This document shows positions 1 through 8,629 of a stretch of 64,000 bases of DNA, piece by piece. Source of the DNA: Zobellia barbeyronii (lineage in GTDB: Bacteria; Bacteroidota; Bacteroidia; Flavobacteriales; Flavobacteriaceae); the NCBI RefSeq assembly GCF_018603515.1, contig NZ_JACATN010000004.1:761744-825743 (forward strand), given 5' to 3'. The notes below the pieces were generated by a model. That model was not told where the DNA came from. It ran no database searches and saw nothing but the letters and a program-made list of their open reading frames with translations. Position 1 is the first letter of the stretch; each line of letters starts with the position of its first letter. The translations under genes were made by a program, and so were the position numbers.

Positions 1-1308
1 GAAATCCGTTTTATTGGAATCATCTTCATAATACCGATCACGAATCTGACTATCAGCAGCGTAATCCGCCCAAATAACTTCCCCAAAGTGATCACCCTGG
101 TAGGAGTTCCATCCTCCACCTAAGATAACATTCAAACGATCTTTTGTATAATCCGCAGAAAAAACAGTTCCGTAAAAATTATTTTCTAACCAACGACGCC
201 TAATGTAGTCCGTGGAAGTAATTTCTTCACCATTTAACGTAAAGCTATCTAGACCAATAAAATTCAATTGCGAATCGCCTTTATTTAACACATTGGTATA
301 ATACCAGTCATCAACGTATTCCTCAAAATATCCTCGGCCTTTTGTATAGTGTAATGCCAGATTAAAGCTCCATAAATTCGATAATTTTTCATTCCAAAGA
401 AATTGGGCATGATTTTGCTTATAATTATCTACCTGTCGATCATAGAACCCCTCTAAATCGCCATTGTCATCAAGTTTTACACCCCCAATATTAAAAGAAC
501 GATTCGAATCAATGTTACCATCTTGACCAATGAGATTAATTGGCGAAGGGTCAAATCCAAACCAAGATTGATAAGTAACTTCATGACCACCAAAAAGCAA
601 GGCTTTTAATTGTGTTTTATCATCCGTGTAGGCCGCTTGTAAAAAGTAGGAATCTAAATCTGAGGAAGCCCTATCTACATAACCATCTGAAGTTATTCTA
701 GACAATCGCCCTGAAATTTCAATATGGTCATTTAATAGTCCTGTACTAAATTTAATATTGTTACGAAGTGTTTTAAAACTACCTACAGAAGATGAAATCT
801 GAGCAAAAGCTTCATCCGCAACAGCATCCGTTAATAAATTAAGACTAGCACCAAAAGCTCCCGAGCCATTTGTAGACGTACCCACACCACGTTGTAATTG
901 CAAGCTTTCCGTAGATGAAGCAAAATCCGGCATATTCACCCAAAAGGTACCATGAGATTCAGAATCGTTATAAGGAATACCATTAATGGTCACATTTACA
1001 CGGGTATTATCACTACCACGCACACGAATACCAGTATAACCAACACCTGCGCCAGCATCTGAAGTAGTTACTACACCTGGCAAAAAATTCATAAGAATTG
1101 GAATATCCTGACCTAAATTACGAGAGGCAAATTCTTCTTTATTAAGGTTTGAAAAGGTTACAGGAGTTGTTTTATTGACCCTAATAGCCGAAACAAAAAC
1201 CTCATCTAGGTTTATTTTTTTTCCGGTAACGGAATCAATTTCCTTTTCTTGAGCGGATATTTGGCTGGTAATTACTAAACAAACCAAAAACATTACAAAG
1301 TACTTCAT
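1..1308 (-). CDS. TonB-dependent outer-membrane receptor, probable thiamine uptake (5' part only)
   Basis: The reading frame starts at the ATG complementary to 1306-1308 and runs off the left edge of the window, so only about 436 N-terminal residues are visible. A signal peptide (MKYFVMFLVCLVITSQISAQ) is followed by a plug domain with RVRGSD and NGIPYND motifs and then the first part of a beta-barrel. Such receptors carry scarce nutrients across the outer membrane using TonB energy. The TPP riboswitch directly upstream points to thiamine or a thiamine derivative as substrate; that is inference from regulation, since the barrel itself does not reveal the ligand. The gene should be switched off when TPP is plentiful. 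Confidence 0.9.
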   Translation of the reverse strand, partial: MKYFVMFLVCLVITSQISAQEKEIDSVTGKKINLDEVFVSAIRVNKTTPVTFSNLNKEEFASRNLGQDIPILMNFLPGVVTTSDAGAGVGYTGIRVRGSDNTRVNVTINGIPYNDSESHGTFWVNMPDFASSTESLQLQRGVGTSTNGSGAFGASLNLLTDAVADEAFAQISSSVGSFKTLRNNIKFSTGLLNDHIEISGRLSRITSDGYVDRASSDLDSYFLQAAYTDDKTQLKALLFGGHEVTYQSWFGFDPSPINLIGQDGNIDSNRSFNIGGVKLDDNGDLEGFYDRQVDNYKQNHAQFLWNEKLSNLWSFNLALHYTKGRGYFEEYVDDWYYTNVLNKGDSQLNFIGLDSFTLNGEEITSTDYIRRRWLENNFYGTVFSADYTKDRLNVILGGGWNSYQGDHFGEVIWADYAADSQIRDRYYEDDSNKTDF

Positions 1309-1412
1309 TCGTATACGTTAGCTACGAATAAAAGGGGCGTTATTCTTATTTTTAAATTGAATTTTGCCCGATTGCGGACAGACATAAAAATTCCAAGAAG
1401 TGAAAAATCACT

Positions 1413-1524
1413 ATCCCTTGGCAGCATTACCCGCCCAGGTTCATTGGGTATGATCTCAGCTTATCTTGTATTTAGTTTAAACATTACTCCGCTTAACCAC
1501 AATAACAAGAGTTCGCACCCCTTT
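1413..1524 (-). promoter_or_regulatory. TPP riboswitch (THI element)
   Basis: Read on the minus strand, the conserved THI-box blocks occur in order: AGGGGTGC near 1523-1515, GCTGAGATCATACCC, then TGAACCTGGGCGGGTAAT and GCTGCCAAGGGA ending near 1413. These are the pyrimidine- and diphosphate-sensing parts of the TPP aptamer. It lies about 105 nt upstream of the TonB receptor start and is transcribed with it. A small hairpin (AGTGATTTTTCACT, 1399-1412) follows the aptamer and may belong to the expression platform. The short plus-strand ORF across this interval is a by-product of the RNA sequence. Confidence 0.95.
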
Positions 1525-1533
1525 GAGATTCGG

Positions 1534-1541
1534 CAAATATA
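1534..1541 (-). promoter_or_regulatory. Promoter -7 box for the riboswitch-receptor transcript
   Basis: TATATTTG on the minus strand matches the Bacteroidota -7 consensus TAnnTTTG and lies about 10 nt upstream of the first riboswitch nucleotides, so the aptamer would begin almost at the transcription start. No convincing TTG -33 element is seen at the usual distance. Confidence 0.55.
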
Positions 1542-1679
1542 GGTCTAGGCTTTCACATTTCATAACTAATTCAACCAAAAGACCTACTACAGGCGGTCTT
1601 TGAGATATATGAGTCAAACAATTAACGCTTATTTATAAACCCTATCAGCTTTATATCCGTATTTTTAGAAACACTTTTT

Positions 1680-4175
1680 GTGCAAAAAAAGAACATGGTA
1701 AACGCTTCCAAAAAATCAAAAAACAAGTTCACCTTAAAAATTGTCACTAGCTACCTTATTTTGGCACTATTGGCAACAAGTGTTGGCTATTTTGTATATA
1801 CAGAAATACAGACCTATATTTCTACCGAGGCTTCTGATGTAAACGATGAAAAGCTGCTACGCACAAGCTCATTGATGACCAATCTTTATGAGGCAGAAAG
1901 TCTATCAAAATTAGCATTGCAAAGCAACGAGAAAATCAATTTTGATGGGTATGCCCTTAAAATTGATTCTATTCAGGTGGAAATTGACACGTTAAAACAG
2001 CTGATGTTAGGTGAAGAGCAGAAAAGCTTATTGGATAGCCTTCAAATATTATTGGGTCAAAAAGTTAACAACAACAATGAATTACGTAGCCTGAAGGTCA
2101 AAAATAATTCAGCACACTCACTAGACCAAGCCCTTAAAGAATTTGAAAAAATAGAAGAATCTTTTGGTAAGTTTTCTGCAGAAAACCTATTCACCAATTT
2201 TGACCAATTATCTCCTAAAGTACAGAAGTCCCTGCGAGAATATGCCGTACTAATTAGTAAAAACGTACCGGAATCAGACAATACCGTCAAGAATGCAGCT
2301 TATGTAGATTCTATATTGAACGTTTCAAAATCTATCCTGAGAAAAGCAAAATTAGCGGATTATAGATCACAGCGTTCATTGGCACAAAAAGAAATTGAGG
2401 TAAACCGTAATGATCTAGAATTGTCTCGTCAGCTTCAAAATATCATTGCTGCGTTTGAAAAAGAGATTATATCTAGTAGTTACAATACCAGTATTGTAAA
2501 AAGGGAAACTTTAAAAAGAACAACGCGAATAGCAGGAATAGCTGCATTACTCGGTTTTTTAATCGTTGGGATATTTTCTTTCTTGATTACCAAGGATTAC
2601 TGGAAAGTACAGACATACCGAGTGCGATTGGAGAAAGAAAAGAAATTTTCGGAATCAATATTAAAAAGTCGCGAGCAACTCATTTCAACCGTAAGCCATG
2701 ATCTTCGTACTCCTCTTAATACTATTAGCGGTTATTCCGAACTACTGGAAAGTACGGAGTTATCAAAGAAACAAAGCGGTTATATTAAGAATGTAAAATC
2801 CGCTTCGGAATACGTGGGTAATCTAGTGAACGACCTAATGGATTTTTCCAAGCTAGAAGCCGGCAAACTCAAAATTGAAAAAGTACCATTTATTCCAGCG
2901 CATCTTATTCAAGAAACTGCTGAGAATCTTCAAGCTATTCATGCCAACAAGGGATTAAAACTCATTCTGGAAATAGCACCACAGTTACAACAAACGGTCT
3001 TGGGAGACCCTTTTAGAATTAGGCAGATAATTACTAATCTTATGGGCAATGCCTTTAAGTTTACTGAAGATGGCTCAATAAGAATTACTGCAACCGCAGA
3101 AAAAGGAAAGGATAAAGCTATAACTGCGCGAATTCAAGTAGCGGATACAGGTATTGGTATTGCCAAGGACAAACAGCATCTAATATTCAGAGAATTTACA
3201 CAGGCCGAAAAAACTACTGAAAAGAAATTCGGCGGGCATGGATTGGGTCTCACCATATCTAAAAAATTGGCTGAGCTCCTTAAAGGTAAGTTGACTCTTG
3301 AAAGTAAGCTGGGTGCCGGAAGTACTTTTACCTTGCGATTACCCCTAGAAATTACCGATGCCGTTGAAAAACCAGGTGAGGAAATGCCTTATATGGCGCC
3401 AAAACTGCGTATGCTAATTATAGACGATGATACCGCTCTGTTGCATATGCTACGCGAACTAGCGGAAAGCATGGGTATTACTGCACATACTTTTACCAAT
3501 TTCCTTTCTATTGAGAAAGACTCTCACCTAGCTTATGATATTGTTCTAACGGATATTCAAATGCCACAGGTAACTGGCTTTGAAGTGCTGAAAAAGTTGC
3601 AATCTGGTGCATACAAACATTACTCGAACCAACCAATAGTAGCCATGACGGGAAGAAGAGATTTGGGCCCAGAGGCCTACATAGGGGTTGGTTTTTCTCA
3701 AGTTTTACAAAAACCTTTTACAAGAGGTGAACTCATAGCTACCCTAAAATTACTAGGTATAGCTACCCAAAATCAAGAGCCGAAAGAAGAAGAAATAAAA
3801 ATACCGGAGCAAGAGCCAAAACTATATAATCTAGATATTATACATTCCTTTTTAGGAAAGAACGAAGATGCCATTCAAGATGTATTAGGTACTTTTTTAA
3901 GTGACACGGAAACCAACATGAAACTTCTTGAAGAAACGGTTTCTGCAAAAGATTACCAGCAAGTAAACCATGTAGCACACCGTATGCTGCCTATGTTCAG
4001 ACAGCTAAAAGTTGAGAATTGTGTGACCATATTAGAAAGAATGGAACTGGGCACACCAGAAAATCTTGACCCAGATATCCTTGCAAGCTCCTTTGTAGTC
4101 TTAAAACACAGTGTTAAAGAACTAGTAGCAGAACTAGAAGAACGCTTGGCTACAAATCCAGATTATAATGGTTGA
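1680..4175 (+). CDS. Hybrid sensor histidine kinase (HisKA-HATPase-REC-Hpt)
   Basis: An 831-residue membrane kinase. Two transmembrane segments (about 20-40 and 285-308) bracket a helical sensory region of roughly 240 residues. Then come a HisKA dimerization domain with phospho-acceptor His340 (SHDLRTP), a HATPase domain (NLMGNAFKFT; DTGIGI; GGHGLGL), a receiver domain with Asp625 (LTDIQMP) and a C-terminal Hpt domain with His767 (VAHRM). This is a full phosphorelay in one chain, and the Hpt would pass phosphate to a separate regulator, plausibly the NtrC-type protein encoded convergently next door. Translation may start at GTG 1680 or at ATG 1695 five codons later. The signal sensed is not evident. 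Confidence 0.92.
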   Translation: MQKKNMVNASKKSKNKFTLKIVTSYLILALLATSVGYFVYTEIQTYISTEASDVNDEKLLRTSSLMTNLYEAESLSKLALQSNEKINFDGYALKIDSIQVEIDTLKQLMLGEEQKSLLDSLQILLGQKVNNNNELRSLKVKNNSAHSLDQALKEFEKIEESFGKFSAENLFTNFDQLSPKVQKSLREYAVLISKNVPESDNTVKNAAYVDSILNVSKSILRKAKLADYRSQRSLAQKEIEVNRNDLELSRQLQNIIAAFEKEIISSSYNTSIVKRETLKRTTRIAGIAALLGFLIVGIFSFLITKDYWKVQTYRVRLEKEKKFSESILKSREQLISTVSHDLRTPLNTISGYSELLESTELSKKQSGYIKNVKSASEYVGNLVNDLMDFSKLEAGKLKIEKVPFIPAHLIQETAENLQAIHANKGLKLILEIAPQLQQTVLGDPFRIRQIITNLMGNAFKFTEDGSIRITATAEKGKDKAITARIQVADTGIGIAKDKQHLIFREFTQAEKTTEKKFGGHGLGLTISKKLAELLKGKLTLESKLGAGSTFTLRLPLEITDAVEKPGEEMPYMAPKLRMLIIDDDTALLHMLRELAESMGITAHTFTNFLSIEKDSHLAYDIVLTDIQMPQVTGFEVLKKLQSGAYKHYSNQPIVAMTGRRDLGPEAYIGVGFSQVLQKPFTRGELIATLKLLGIATQNQEPKEEEIKIPEQEPKLYNLDIIHSFLGKNEDAIQDVLGTFLSDTETNMKLLEETVSAKDYQQVNHVAHRMLPMFRQLKVENCVTILERMELGTPENLDPDILASSFVVLKHSVKELVAELEERLATNPDYNG

Positions 4176-5532
4176 TTTTATTATAAAGAGTCTTTCTAGT
4201 AACCTGAAGTAATTTGGCCGCTTTCGATTTATTGAAATTGGTCTTTTTTAAAGCTTTTATTATGCGGTCTTTTTCGAATTCTGATTTTGAAAAATTCTCT
4301 ACTGTAGCTTCTCTTTCTTTAGGTTGAAGTACCTCTCGCGGTAAAGCATCCATTTGAACTTCATCACCAGTAGTCAGCAGTACAGCCCGTTTAATGACAT
4401 TCTGTAATTCACGAAGGTTACCAGGCCAATGATACTCTTGAAAAGCCTCCCAAACTTCTGGCGAGAAACCGCCTACGTTTTTATCTAAACTGGCATTCGC
4501 CTTATTCAAAAAGTTCTCTGCAAATAGCATTAAATCTTCAAATCGCTCTTCCAGAGAAGGTATTTGAATCGAAAATTCATTCAACCTATGAAAAAGATCT
4601 TCCCTAAAAGTTCCTTTTTCAACGGCTTCTGTTAAATCCTCGTTAGTAGCGGTGATAATACGTAAATCAACATCAATCTCTTTGGTACTACCTACACGTT
4701 TTATTTTTCTTTCTTGAAGCGCACGAAGCAATTGTATTTGATTCTCGTAAGACAGATTGCCCACCTCGTCCAAGAACAAAGTACCTTTATTAGCAGCTTC
4801 AAAATTTCCTATTTTATCTTCTACAGCACCCGTAAAACTCCCTTTTATATGACCAAAAAACTCACTTGTAGCCAATTCTTTAGGTATCGCACCACAATCT
4901 ACGGCTATAAAGTTGAAGTCTTTTCTTTTGCTGTTATCGTGAATAGCCTTAGCCGTCACTTCCTTACCCGTACCACTTTCGCCAGTTATTAATACCGACA
5001 TATTTGTAGGGGCTACCAGTTTTATATAATCCTCCAATTTCTTAGAAGCATCACTAACGCCTTTAACAATGGACTTTAAGTCTACTTTTTCAGCAGCTGG
5101 ATTTGCACTTTTTTGTTTTGAGTTCTCCTTTATCTCCTGTACTACAGAAGTAGCAACTTGGGTTGGATTAGCCTCTACCTTTAAGGCATTGTCTAAAATC
5201 ATTACAATTTCATCCGGAGTAAAAGGTTTTGAAATATAGTCGAACGCACCTTTTTTCATGGCATTTACAGCCGTGCCCACCTCTGCATAACCCGTCATTA
5301 CTACTACTTGAGTTTTTGGGCTTACCTCTTTTATATCGGATAACAATTGTATTCCGTCATAATCGGGCAAACGCAAGTCTGTCAATATCAAATCAAAATT
5401 AGTTTTTCCAAATTTTGATTTGGCATCTGGGGCAGTGAAGCTGGTCTCTACTTCGTAACCGTGTTTTGTCAAAAACTTTTGGAGCATCTGACAAAATGCG
5501 GCATCATCTTCAATGATTAAAAGGTTTGGCAT
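4150..5532 (-). CDS. Sigma-54-dependent NtrC-family response regulator
   Basis: A 460-residue activator: receiver domain with phospho-acceptor Asp52 (LTDLRLPD), AAA+ ATPase with Walker A GESGTGKE (183-190) and Walker B FLDE (253-256), and a C-terminal Fis-type helix-turn-helix (NKSKAAKLLQVTRKTLYNKI). The sigma-54 contact loop reads GSFTGA (231-236) in place of the common GAFTGA. It should open sigma-54 promoters when phosphorylated. Its 3' end overlaps the last 26 bases of the convergent kinase gene, suggesting the two form a cognate pair. Target genes are unknown. Confidence 0.93.
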   Translation of the reverse strand: MPNLLIIEDDAAFCQMLQKFLTKHGYEVETSFTAPDAKSKFGKTNFDLILTDLRLPDYDGIQLLSDIKEVSPKTQVVVMTGYAEVGTAVNAMKKGAFDYISKPFTPDEIVMILDNALKVEANPTQVATSVVQEIKENSKQKSANPAAEKVDLKSIVKGVSDASKKLEDYIKLVAPTNMSVLITGESGTGKEVTAKAIHDNSKRKDFNFIAVDCGAIPKELATSEFFGHIKGSFTGAVEDKIGNFEAANKGTLFLDEVGNLSYENQIQLLRALQERKIKRVGSTKEIDVDLRIITATNEDLTEAVEKGTFREDLFHRLNEFSIQIPSLEERFEDLMLFAENFLNKANASLDKNVGGFSPEVWEAFQEYHWPGNLRELQNVIKRAVLLTTGDEVQMDALPREVLQPKEREATVENFSKSEFEKDRIIKALKKTNFNKSKAAKLLQVTRKTLYNKINHYNLDL

Positions 5533-5641
5533 AAAAGCATTCTAATGTTCTGTATCTATCTACGTAAAAATAGCACAAGAAAGCTCTTTCTCTTCTAATT
5601 TTATCATAAAAGATACTTTTAGAAAAAGGCCAAAACGCAAA

Positions 5642-5669
5642 AAAGGAACCGTTATATCACGGTTCCTTT
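5642..5669 (-). terminator. Intrinsic terminator after the PepSY-like triplet
   Basis: Perfect 11-bp stem (AAAGGAACCGT / ACGGTTCCTTT) with a six-base loop. It is followed on the minus strand by TTTTGCGTTTT and lies just downstream of the 5712 stop codon. Confidence 0.8.
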
Positions 5670-5711
5670 CTTAAAATTGGTTCGGAATTACTTCCTACAA
5701 TTTAACTTTTC

Positions 5712-6023
5712 TTACTGCTCAATAGCGTTTCCTTCTTCGTCAACGATTAGTGCACCTGAAGTACCATCTTCTAAAGAAACTTCCAATTTGTACTGATTAG
5801 CTTCGTTTTTGTGTGCTGCATTGATAGTAGCACCTGGGTAGTTAGTTGCAACCATTGCAGTTACTGCTTCTGGAACTTCTTCCAATGCAACCTCAGCAAA
5901 AGCATCTTGCTCTTGTGCTACAGCTTCAGTAGCTGTTTCTGCAGCCTCAGCAGCTTGCTCTTCTTGAGCGAATGCAGTTAAACTTCCTAATGCGAATACA
6001 GACGTGATAAATAATTTTTTCAT
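5712..6023 (-). CDS. Small secreted PepSY-like protein, copy 1
   Basis: 103 residues: a signal peptide (MKKLFITSVFALGSLTAFAQ), a very acidic Glu/Ala-rich linker, then a single PepSY-like unit beginning EVPEAVTAMV and ending VDEEGNAIEQ. PepSY-like domains are exported small folds, some known as protease or lactamase inhibitors or ligand binders, but the role of this family is unknown. This copy differs from copy 2 at three residues. It has no obvious promoter of its own and probably relies on read-through from copies 3 and 2. Confidence 0.85.
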   Translation of the reverse strand: MKKLFITSVFALGSLTAFAQEEQAAEAAETATEAVAQEQDAFAEVALEEVPEAVTAMVATNYPGATINAAHKNEANQYKLEVSLEDGTSGALIVDEEGNAIEQ

Positions 6024-6094
6024 AATATTTTATTTTTATATGTGTATATAATTAATGGTAATAGTATTATTTGGGGGAACTAATAAACTTATTC

Positions 6095-6406
6095 TTACTG
6101 CTCTATAGCGTTTCCTTCTTCGTCAACGATAAGCGCACCTGAAGTACCATCTTCTAAAGAAACTTCCAATTTGTACTGGTTAGCTTCATTTTTATGTGCT
6201 GCATTAATAGTAGCACCTGGGTAGTTAGTTGCAACCATTGTAGTTACTGCTTCTGGAACTTCTTCCAACGCAACCTCAGCAAAAGCATCTTGCTCTTGTG
6301 CTACAGCTTCAGTAGCCGTTTCAACAGCTTCAGTAGCTTGCTCTTCTTGAGCGAATGCAGTTAAACTTCCTAATGCGAATACAGATGTGATAAATAATTT
6401 TTTCAT
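6095..6406 (-). CDS. Small secreted PepSY-like protein, copy 2
   Basis: 103 residues with the same organisation as its neighbours: signal peptide, acidic Glu/Ala/Thr linker and a PepSY-like unit (EVPEAVTTMV to GNAIEQ). It differs from copy 3 at a single residue (Ala for Ser in the DAFAEV segment). The 71-bp spacer in front of it resembles the spacer in front of copy 1 rather than the long regulatory region in front of copy 3. Function unknown. Confidence 0.85.
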   Translation of the reverse strand: MKKLFITSVFALGSLTAFAQEEQATEAVETATEAVAQEQDAFAEVALEEVPEAVTTMVATNYPGATINAAHKNEANQYKLEVSLEDGTSGALIVDEEGNAIEQ

Positions 6407-6476
6407 AATGTTCTATTTTTATATGTGTATAATTAATGGTAAAATGCTTTGTCTTTGGGGACTTTTAAGCTAATTC

Positions 6477-6788
6477 TTACTGCTCAATAGCGTTTCCTTC
6501 TTCGTCAACGATAAGTGCACCTGAAGTACCATCTTCTAAAGAAACTTCCAATTTGTACTGGTTAGCTTCATTTTTGTGTGCTGCATTAATAGTAGCACCT
6601 GGGTAGTTAGTTGCAACCATTGTAGTTACTGCTTCCGGAACTTCTTCCAACGCAACCTCAGAAAAAGCATCTTGCTCTTGTGCTACAGCTTCAGTAGCCG
6701 TTTCAACAGCTTCGGTAGCTTGTTCTTCTTGAGCGAATGCAGTTAAACTTCCTAATGCGAATACAGACGTGATAAATAATTTTTTCAT
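6477..6788 (-). CDS. Small secreted PepSY-like protein, copy 3
   Basis: 103 residues when started at the ATG complementary to 6786-6788. The frame stays open 63 bases further upstream, but that extension would place a non-signal segment before the clear signal peptide MKKLFITSVFALG, so the shorter start is preferred. Signal peptide, acidic linker and PepSY-like unit are as in copies 1 and 2. This first gene of the triplet is preceded by the long control region also found ahead of the paralogues at 8266 and 8948. Confidence 0.85.
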   Translation of the reverse strand: MKKLFITSVFALGSLTAFAQEEQATEAVETATEAVAQEQDAFSEVALEEVPEAVTTMVATNYPGATINAAHKNEANQYKLEVSLEDGTSGALIVDEEGNAIEQ

Positions 6789-6843
6789 GATATAGTGTAT
6801 TAAGTTTATTACTAATTGATTTCCCTTAGTACATAGAAAATAT

Positions 6844-6929
6844 GATACCAATATTCATAAAAACATTTAATTAACTGATAAACAATGTATTACATTTTTT
6901 GTCGATTTTTAAAAGTGTGTATTATTGTA
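6844..6929 (-). promoter_or_regulatory. Conserved upstream control region of PepSY-like copy 3
   Basis: On the plus strand the region holds GATACCAA (6844), GATAAACA (6877) and GTGTGTA (6915), with a weaker GTA-ending half copy further on. Distances between the three blocks are 33 and 38 bp, identical to the region upstream of 8583. The proximal TTGGTATCAT on the coding side may be the -33 element, followed 17 nt later by TACTAAGG. The distal TACACAC boxes look like activator or repressor sites. Confidence 0.5.
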
Positions 6930-7080
6930 AAATTCTGTTTCCTTTGAGTAATAATTCCACAGTATACACAGTACAGAATTCGTACATATATTTTAGAAGA
7001 ACCTTAATTTTTCACTTTCAAAACTAAGGTTACTATAACTTTCAAGTAATTACTATTATAAAAAGGAACCTTATACCTAG

Positions 7081-7112
7081 AAAACAAAAAACCGGTCGAA
7101 TATATTCGCCGG
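7081..7112 (-). terminator. Intrinsic terminator after the DHCW cupin gene
   Basis: Hairpin CCGG(T)CGAA-TATA-TTCGCCGG at 7092-7112, followed on the minus strand by TTTTTTGTTTT. It is 30-60 nt past the 7144 stop codon. Confidence 0.65.
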
Positions 7113-7143
7113 AAGGTTTTATTTAAATAGGTTCTGTTGTATT

Positions 7144-7494
7144 TCAATTTTGCCTTAAAAAGTCGCCATCAATGATTAATAGTTTTACTCCTTTTTTAGA
7201 AATTGAACGATGAGAGCTTAAACCATCAGAAACAACATAAGTCATTCCTTTAGTCAAAGTTATTATCACCCCACTTTTTAGCTCGTTCTCACAAGTACCT
7301 TCCAAACATTGAACGATATGACCTTTTTCACACCAGTGGTCTGCAAAGTAATCCTTAGAATACTCAACCATCCGAATGCGCAATCCATTATATTGAGTTG
7401 TTTGCCAGTATGCCATTCCTGTTTCTCCAACATGTTCAGTTTTCGGAATTTTAGTCCAGTCTATTGATTGGAAAGGAATATTTTCTGTTGACAT
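7144..7494 (-). CDS. DHCW-motif cupin-fold protein
   Basis: 116 residues, cytoplasmic (no signal peptide). The sequence ADHWCEKGHIVQC near residues 51-63 is the hallmark of the DHCW-motif cupin family, and later strands (TKGMTYVVSDG, HRSISKKGVKLLIID) complete a small beta-barrel. The His and Cys residues could bind a metal, but no reaction is known for the family. It is transcribed alone between its own terminator and a lipoprotein gene. Identification of the family is firm; function is not. Confidence 0.8.
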   Translation of the reverse strand: MSTENIPFQSIDWTKIPKTEHVGETGMAYWQTTQYNGLRIRMVEYSKDYFADHWCEKGHIVQCLEGTCENELKSGVIITLTKGMTYVVSDGLSSHRSISKKGVKLLIIDGDFLRQN

Positions 7495-7610
7495 ATATCT
7501 TAGGATTTACTTTTCCGGTTAGTTAGTTAATGTTTTAGCAATAAATAGTACGGGAATAAACTAGCACTTCCTTTACACCTTACACGTAGTTAAATCTTTT
7601 GGTTTTGGTT

Positions 7611-8159
7611 TTACTCCATTCGTTTTAAATAACTACCGTCATCATTTTTAATAAATTGGATTCCAATTAAAGGTGAGTAAATTATAAATCCAGAATGACT
7701 TCCAGAGTTTAATACAAAAACATTATTAAATTCATATCCGTCCGAGCTGAAATCCGCAAGTGCTTCTTCTAAATTTTCAGTATTTAGACTATCTATTCCA
7801 TAAAACCCAGGACCATCAGCAACAACGATGTGAGATTTATTTTCATCCCTTTTTTCTATTATAGTAGTAAACGTTCTCCCTAAATCTTCAAATATCAACT
7901 CATTTTCCTGACTTTCAGCCAACACAACGACGCAGCTATCATCGTCCGAAGAATTAAGGCTTCGATTTTCAGTTATTTTGACAGTAACTTTAGCAGTTTG
8001 CATTTCTTGTTCGTTGTTAATAAACTGAATGTTATCTTGAGCTATTGTACTCATCGCAGATGATTCAAACTCATTAAGATTGTAGTTGATAGTTTCATCA
8101 TCTGAGCAACCACACCCATATATTATCGTAAAGCAAAGAATTCCAACAAGTATTTTCAT
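7611..8159 (-). CDS. Hypothetical lipoprotein
   Basis: 182 residues. The N-terminus has a short hydrophobic signal (MKILVGILCFTIIYGC) ending in a Cys-rich lipobox-like GCGCSDDE, so it is probably lipid-anchored. The remainder is polar and beta-rich with no domain that I recognise (for example IIEKRDENKSHIVVADGPG and SGSHSGFIIYSPL). It sits among PepSY-like genes on the same strand but has its own spacing on both sides. No function can be assigned. Confidence 0.65.
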   Translation of the reverse strand: MKILVGILCFTIIYGCGCSDDETINYNLNEFESSAMSTIAQDNIQFINNEQEMQTAKVTVKITENRSLNSSDDDSCVVVLAESQENELIFEDLGRTFTTIIEKRDENKSHIVVADGPGFYGIDSLNTENLEEALADFSSDGYEFNNVFVLNSGSHSGFIIYSPLIGIQFIKNDDGSYLKRME

Positions 8160-8195
8160 TTCTAAAATATTTAGTTAACAAACTTATTTAAATAT

Positions 8196-8225
8196 AGAAA
8201 GGGGCTGCAAATGCAACCCCTTTCT
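8196..8225 (-). terminator. Intrinsic terminator after PepSY-like gene 4
   Basis: Stem AGAAAGGGG-TGC / GCA-CCCCTTTCT with one mismatch and a four-base loop, about 40 nt downstream of the 8266 stop codon and followed by an A/T-rich run on the minus strand. Confidence 0.6.
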
Positions 8226-8265
8226 GACCAAACCAACTTGATACAAAACAAATAACTCAAGTTAT

Positions 8266-8583
8266 TTACATTTCAATCCAGTTACCATTTTCGTCAGCAT
8301 ACAAAGTACCAGCAGTACCATCTTCTAGAGATACTTCTAGTTTGAACTGATTTGCTTCGTTTGTGTATGCTTTATCTATTGATGCAGTAGGATAGTTTTT
8401 AGAAACTGCAGCAGTTACTGCTTCAGGTAGCTCTTCTGATGATACTTCAGAAAAATCATCTTGTGTAGCTACTACCTCTGTTGCTTCTGTAGCCTCAGTT
8501 GTTTCAATAACTGTTACTTCTTCCTGAGCAAAAGCCGAAAGACTTCCTATTGCAAAAATTGCTGTGATAAATATTTTTTTCAT
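8266..8583 (-). CDS. Small secreted PepSY-like protein, paralogue 4
   Basis: 105 residues from the ATG complementary to 8581-8583. A 23-codon upstream in-frame extension is rejected because the signal peptide MKKIFITAIFAIGSLSAFAQ begins here. An acidic Thr/Glu/Ala linker precedes a PepSY-like unit (ELPEAVTAAV to GNWIEM). It is clearly homologous to the 5712-6788 triplet but more diverged, and shares the same arrangement of upstream sequence blocks. Function unknown. Confidence 0.85.
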   Translation of the reverse strand: MKKIFITAIFAIGSLSAFAQEEVTVIETTEATEATEVVATQDDFSEVSSEELPEAVTAAVSKNYPTASIDKAYTNEANQFKLEVSLEDGTAGTLYADENGNWIEM

Positions 8584-8629
8584 AATCGTGTACTTTACAT
8601 TAATATTCTGATTACTGTAAAGAAATAAT

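Larger units (their letters stand above)
5708..6788 (-). repeat. Tandem triplication, about 382-bp unit
   Basis: Three head-to-tail copies of a gene plus short spacer, with stop codons at 5712, 6095 and 6477 (spacing 383 and 382 bp). The two internal spacers share the TATATGTGTATA-type stretch upstream of each start. Encoded proteins differ by one (copies 2 and 3) or three (copies 1 and 2) residues, which indicates recent duplication or ongoing gene conversion. Confidence 0.9.

Noticed and set aside
1357..1542. Plus-strand 61-codon ORF
   Set aside because: It lies antisense across the TPP riboswitch and its promoter; the open frame is a by-product of conserved RNA sequence.
6789..6851. N-terminal extension of PepSY-like copy 3 (21 codons) and the similar extension of paralogue 4 (8584-8652)
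   Set aside because: Signal peptides begin at the internal ATG in both, and the upstream DNA is the conserved control region.
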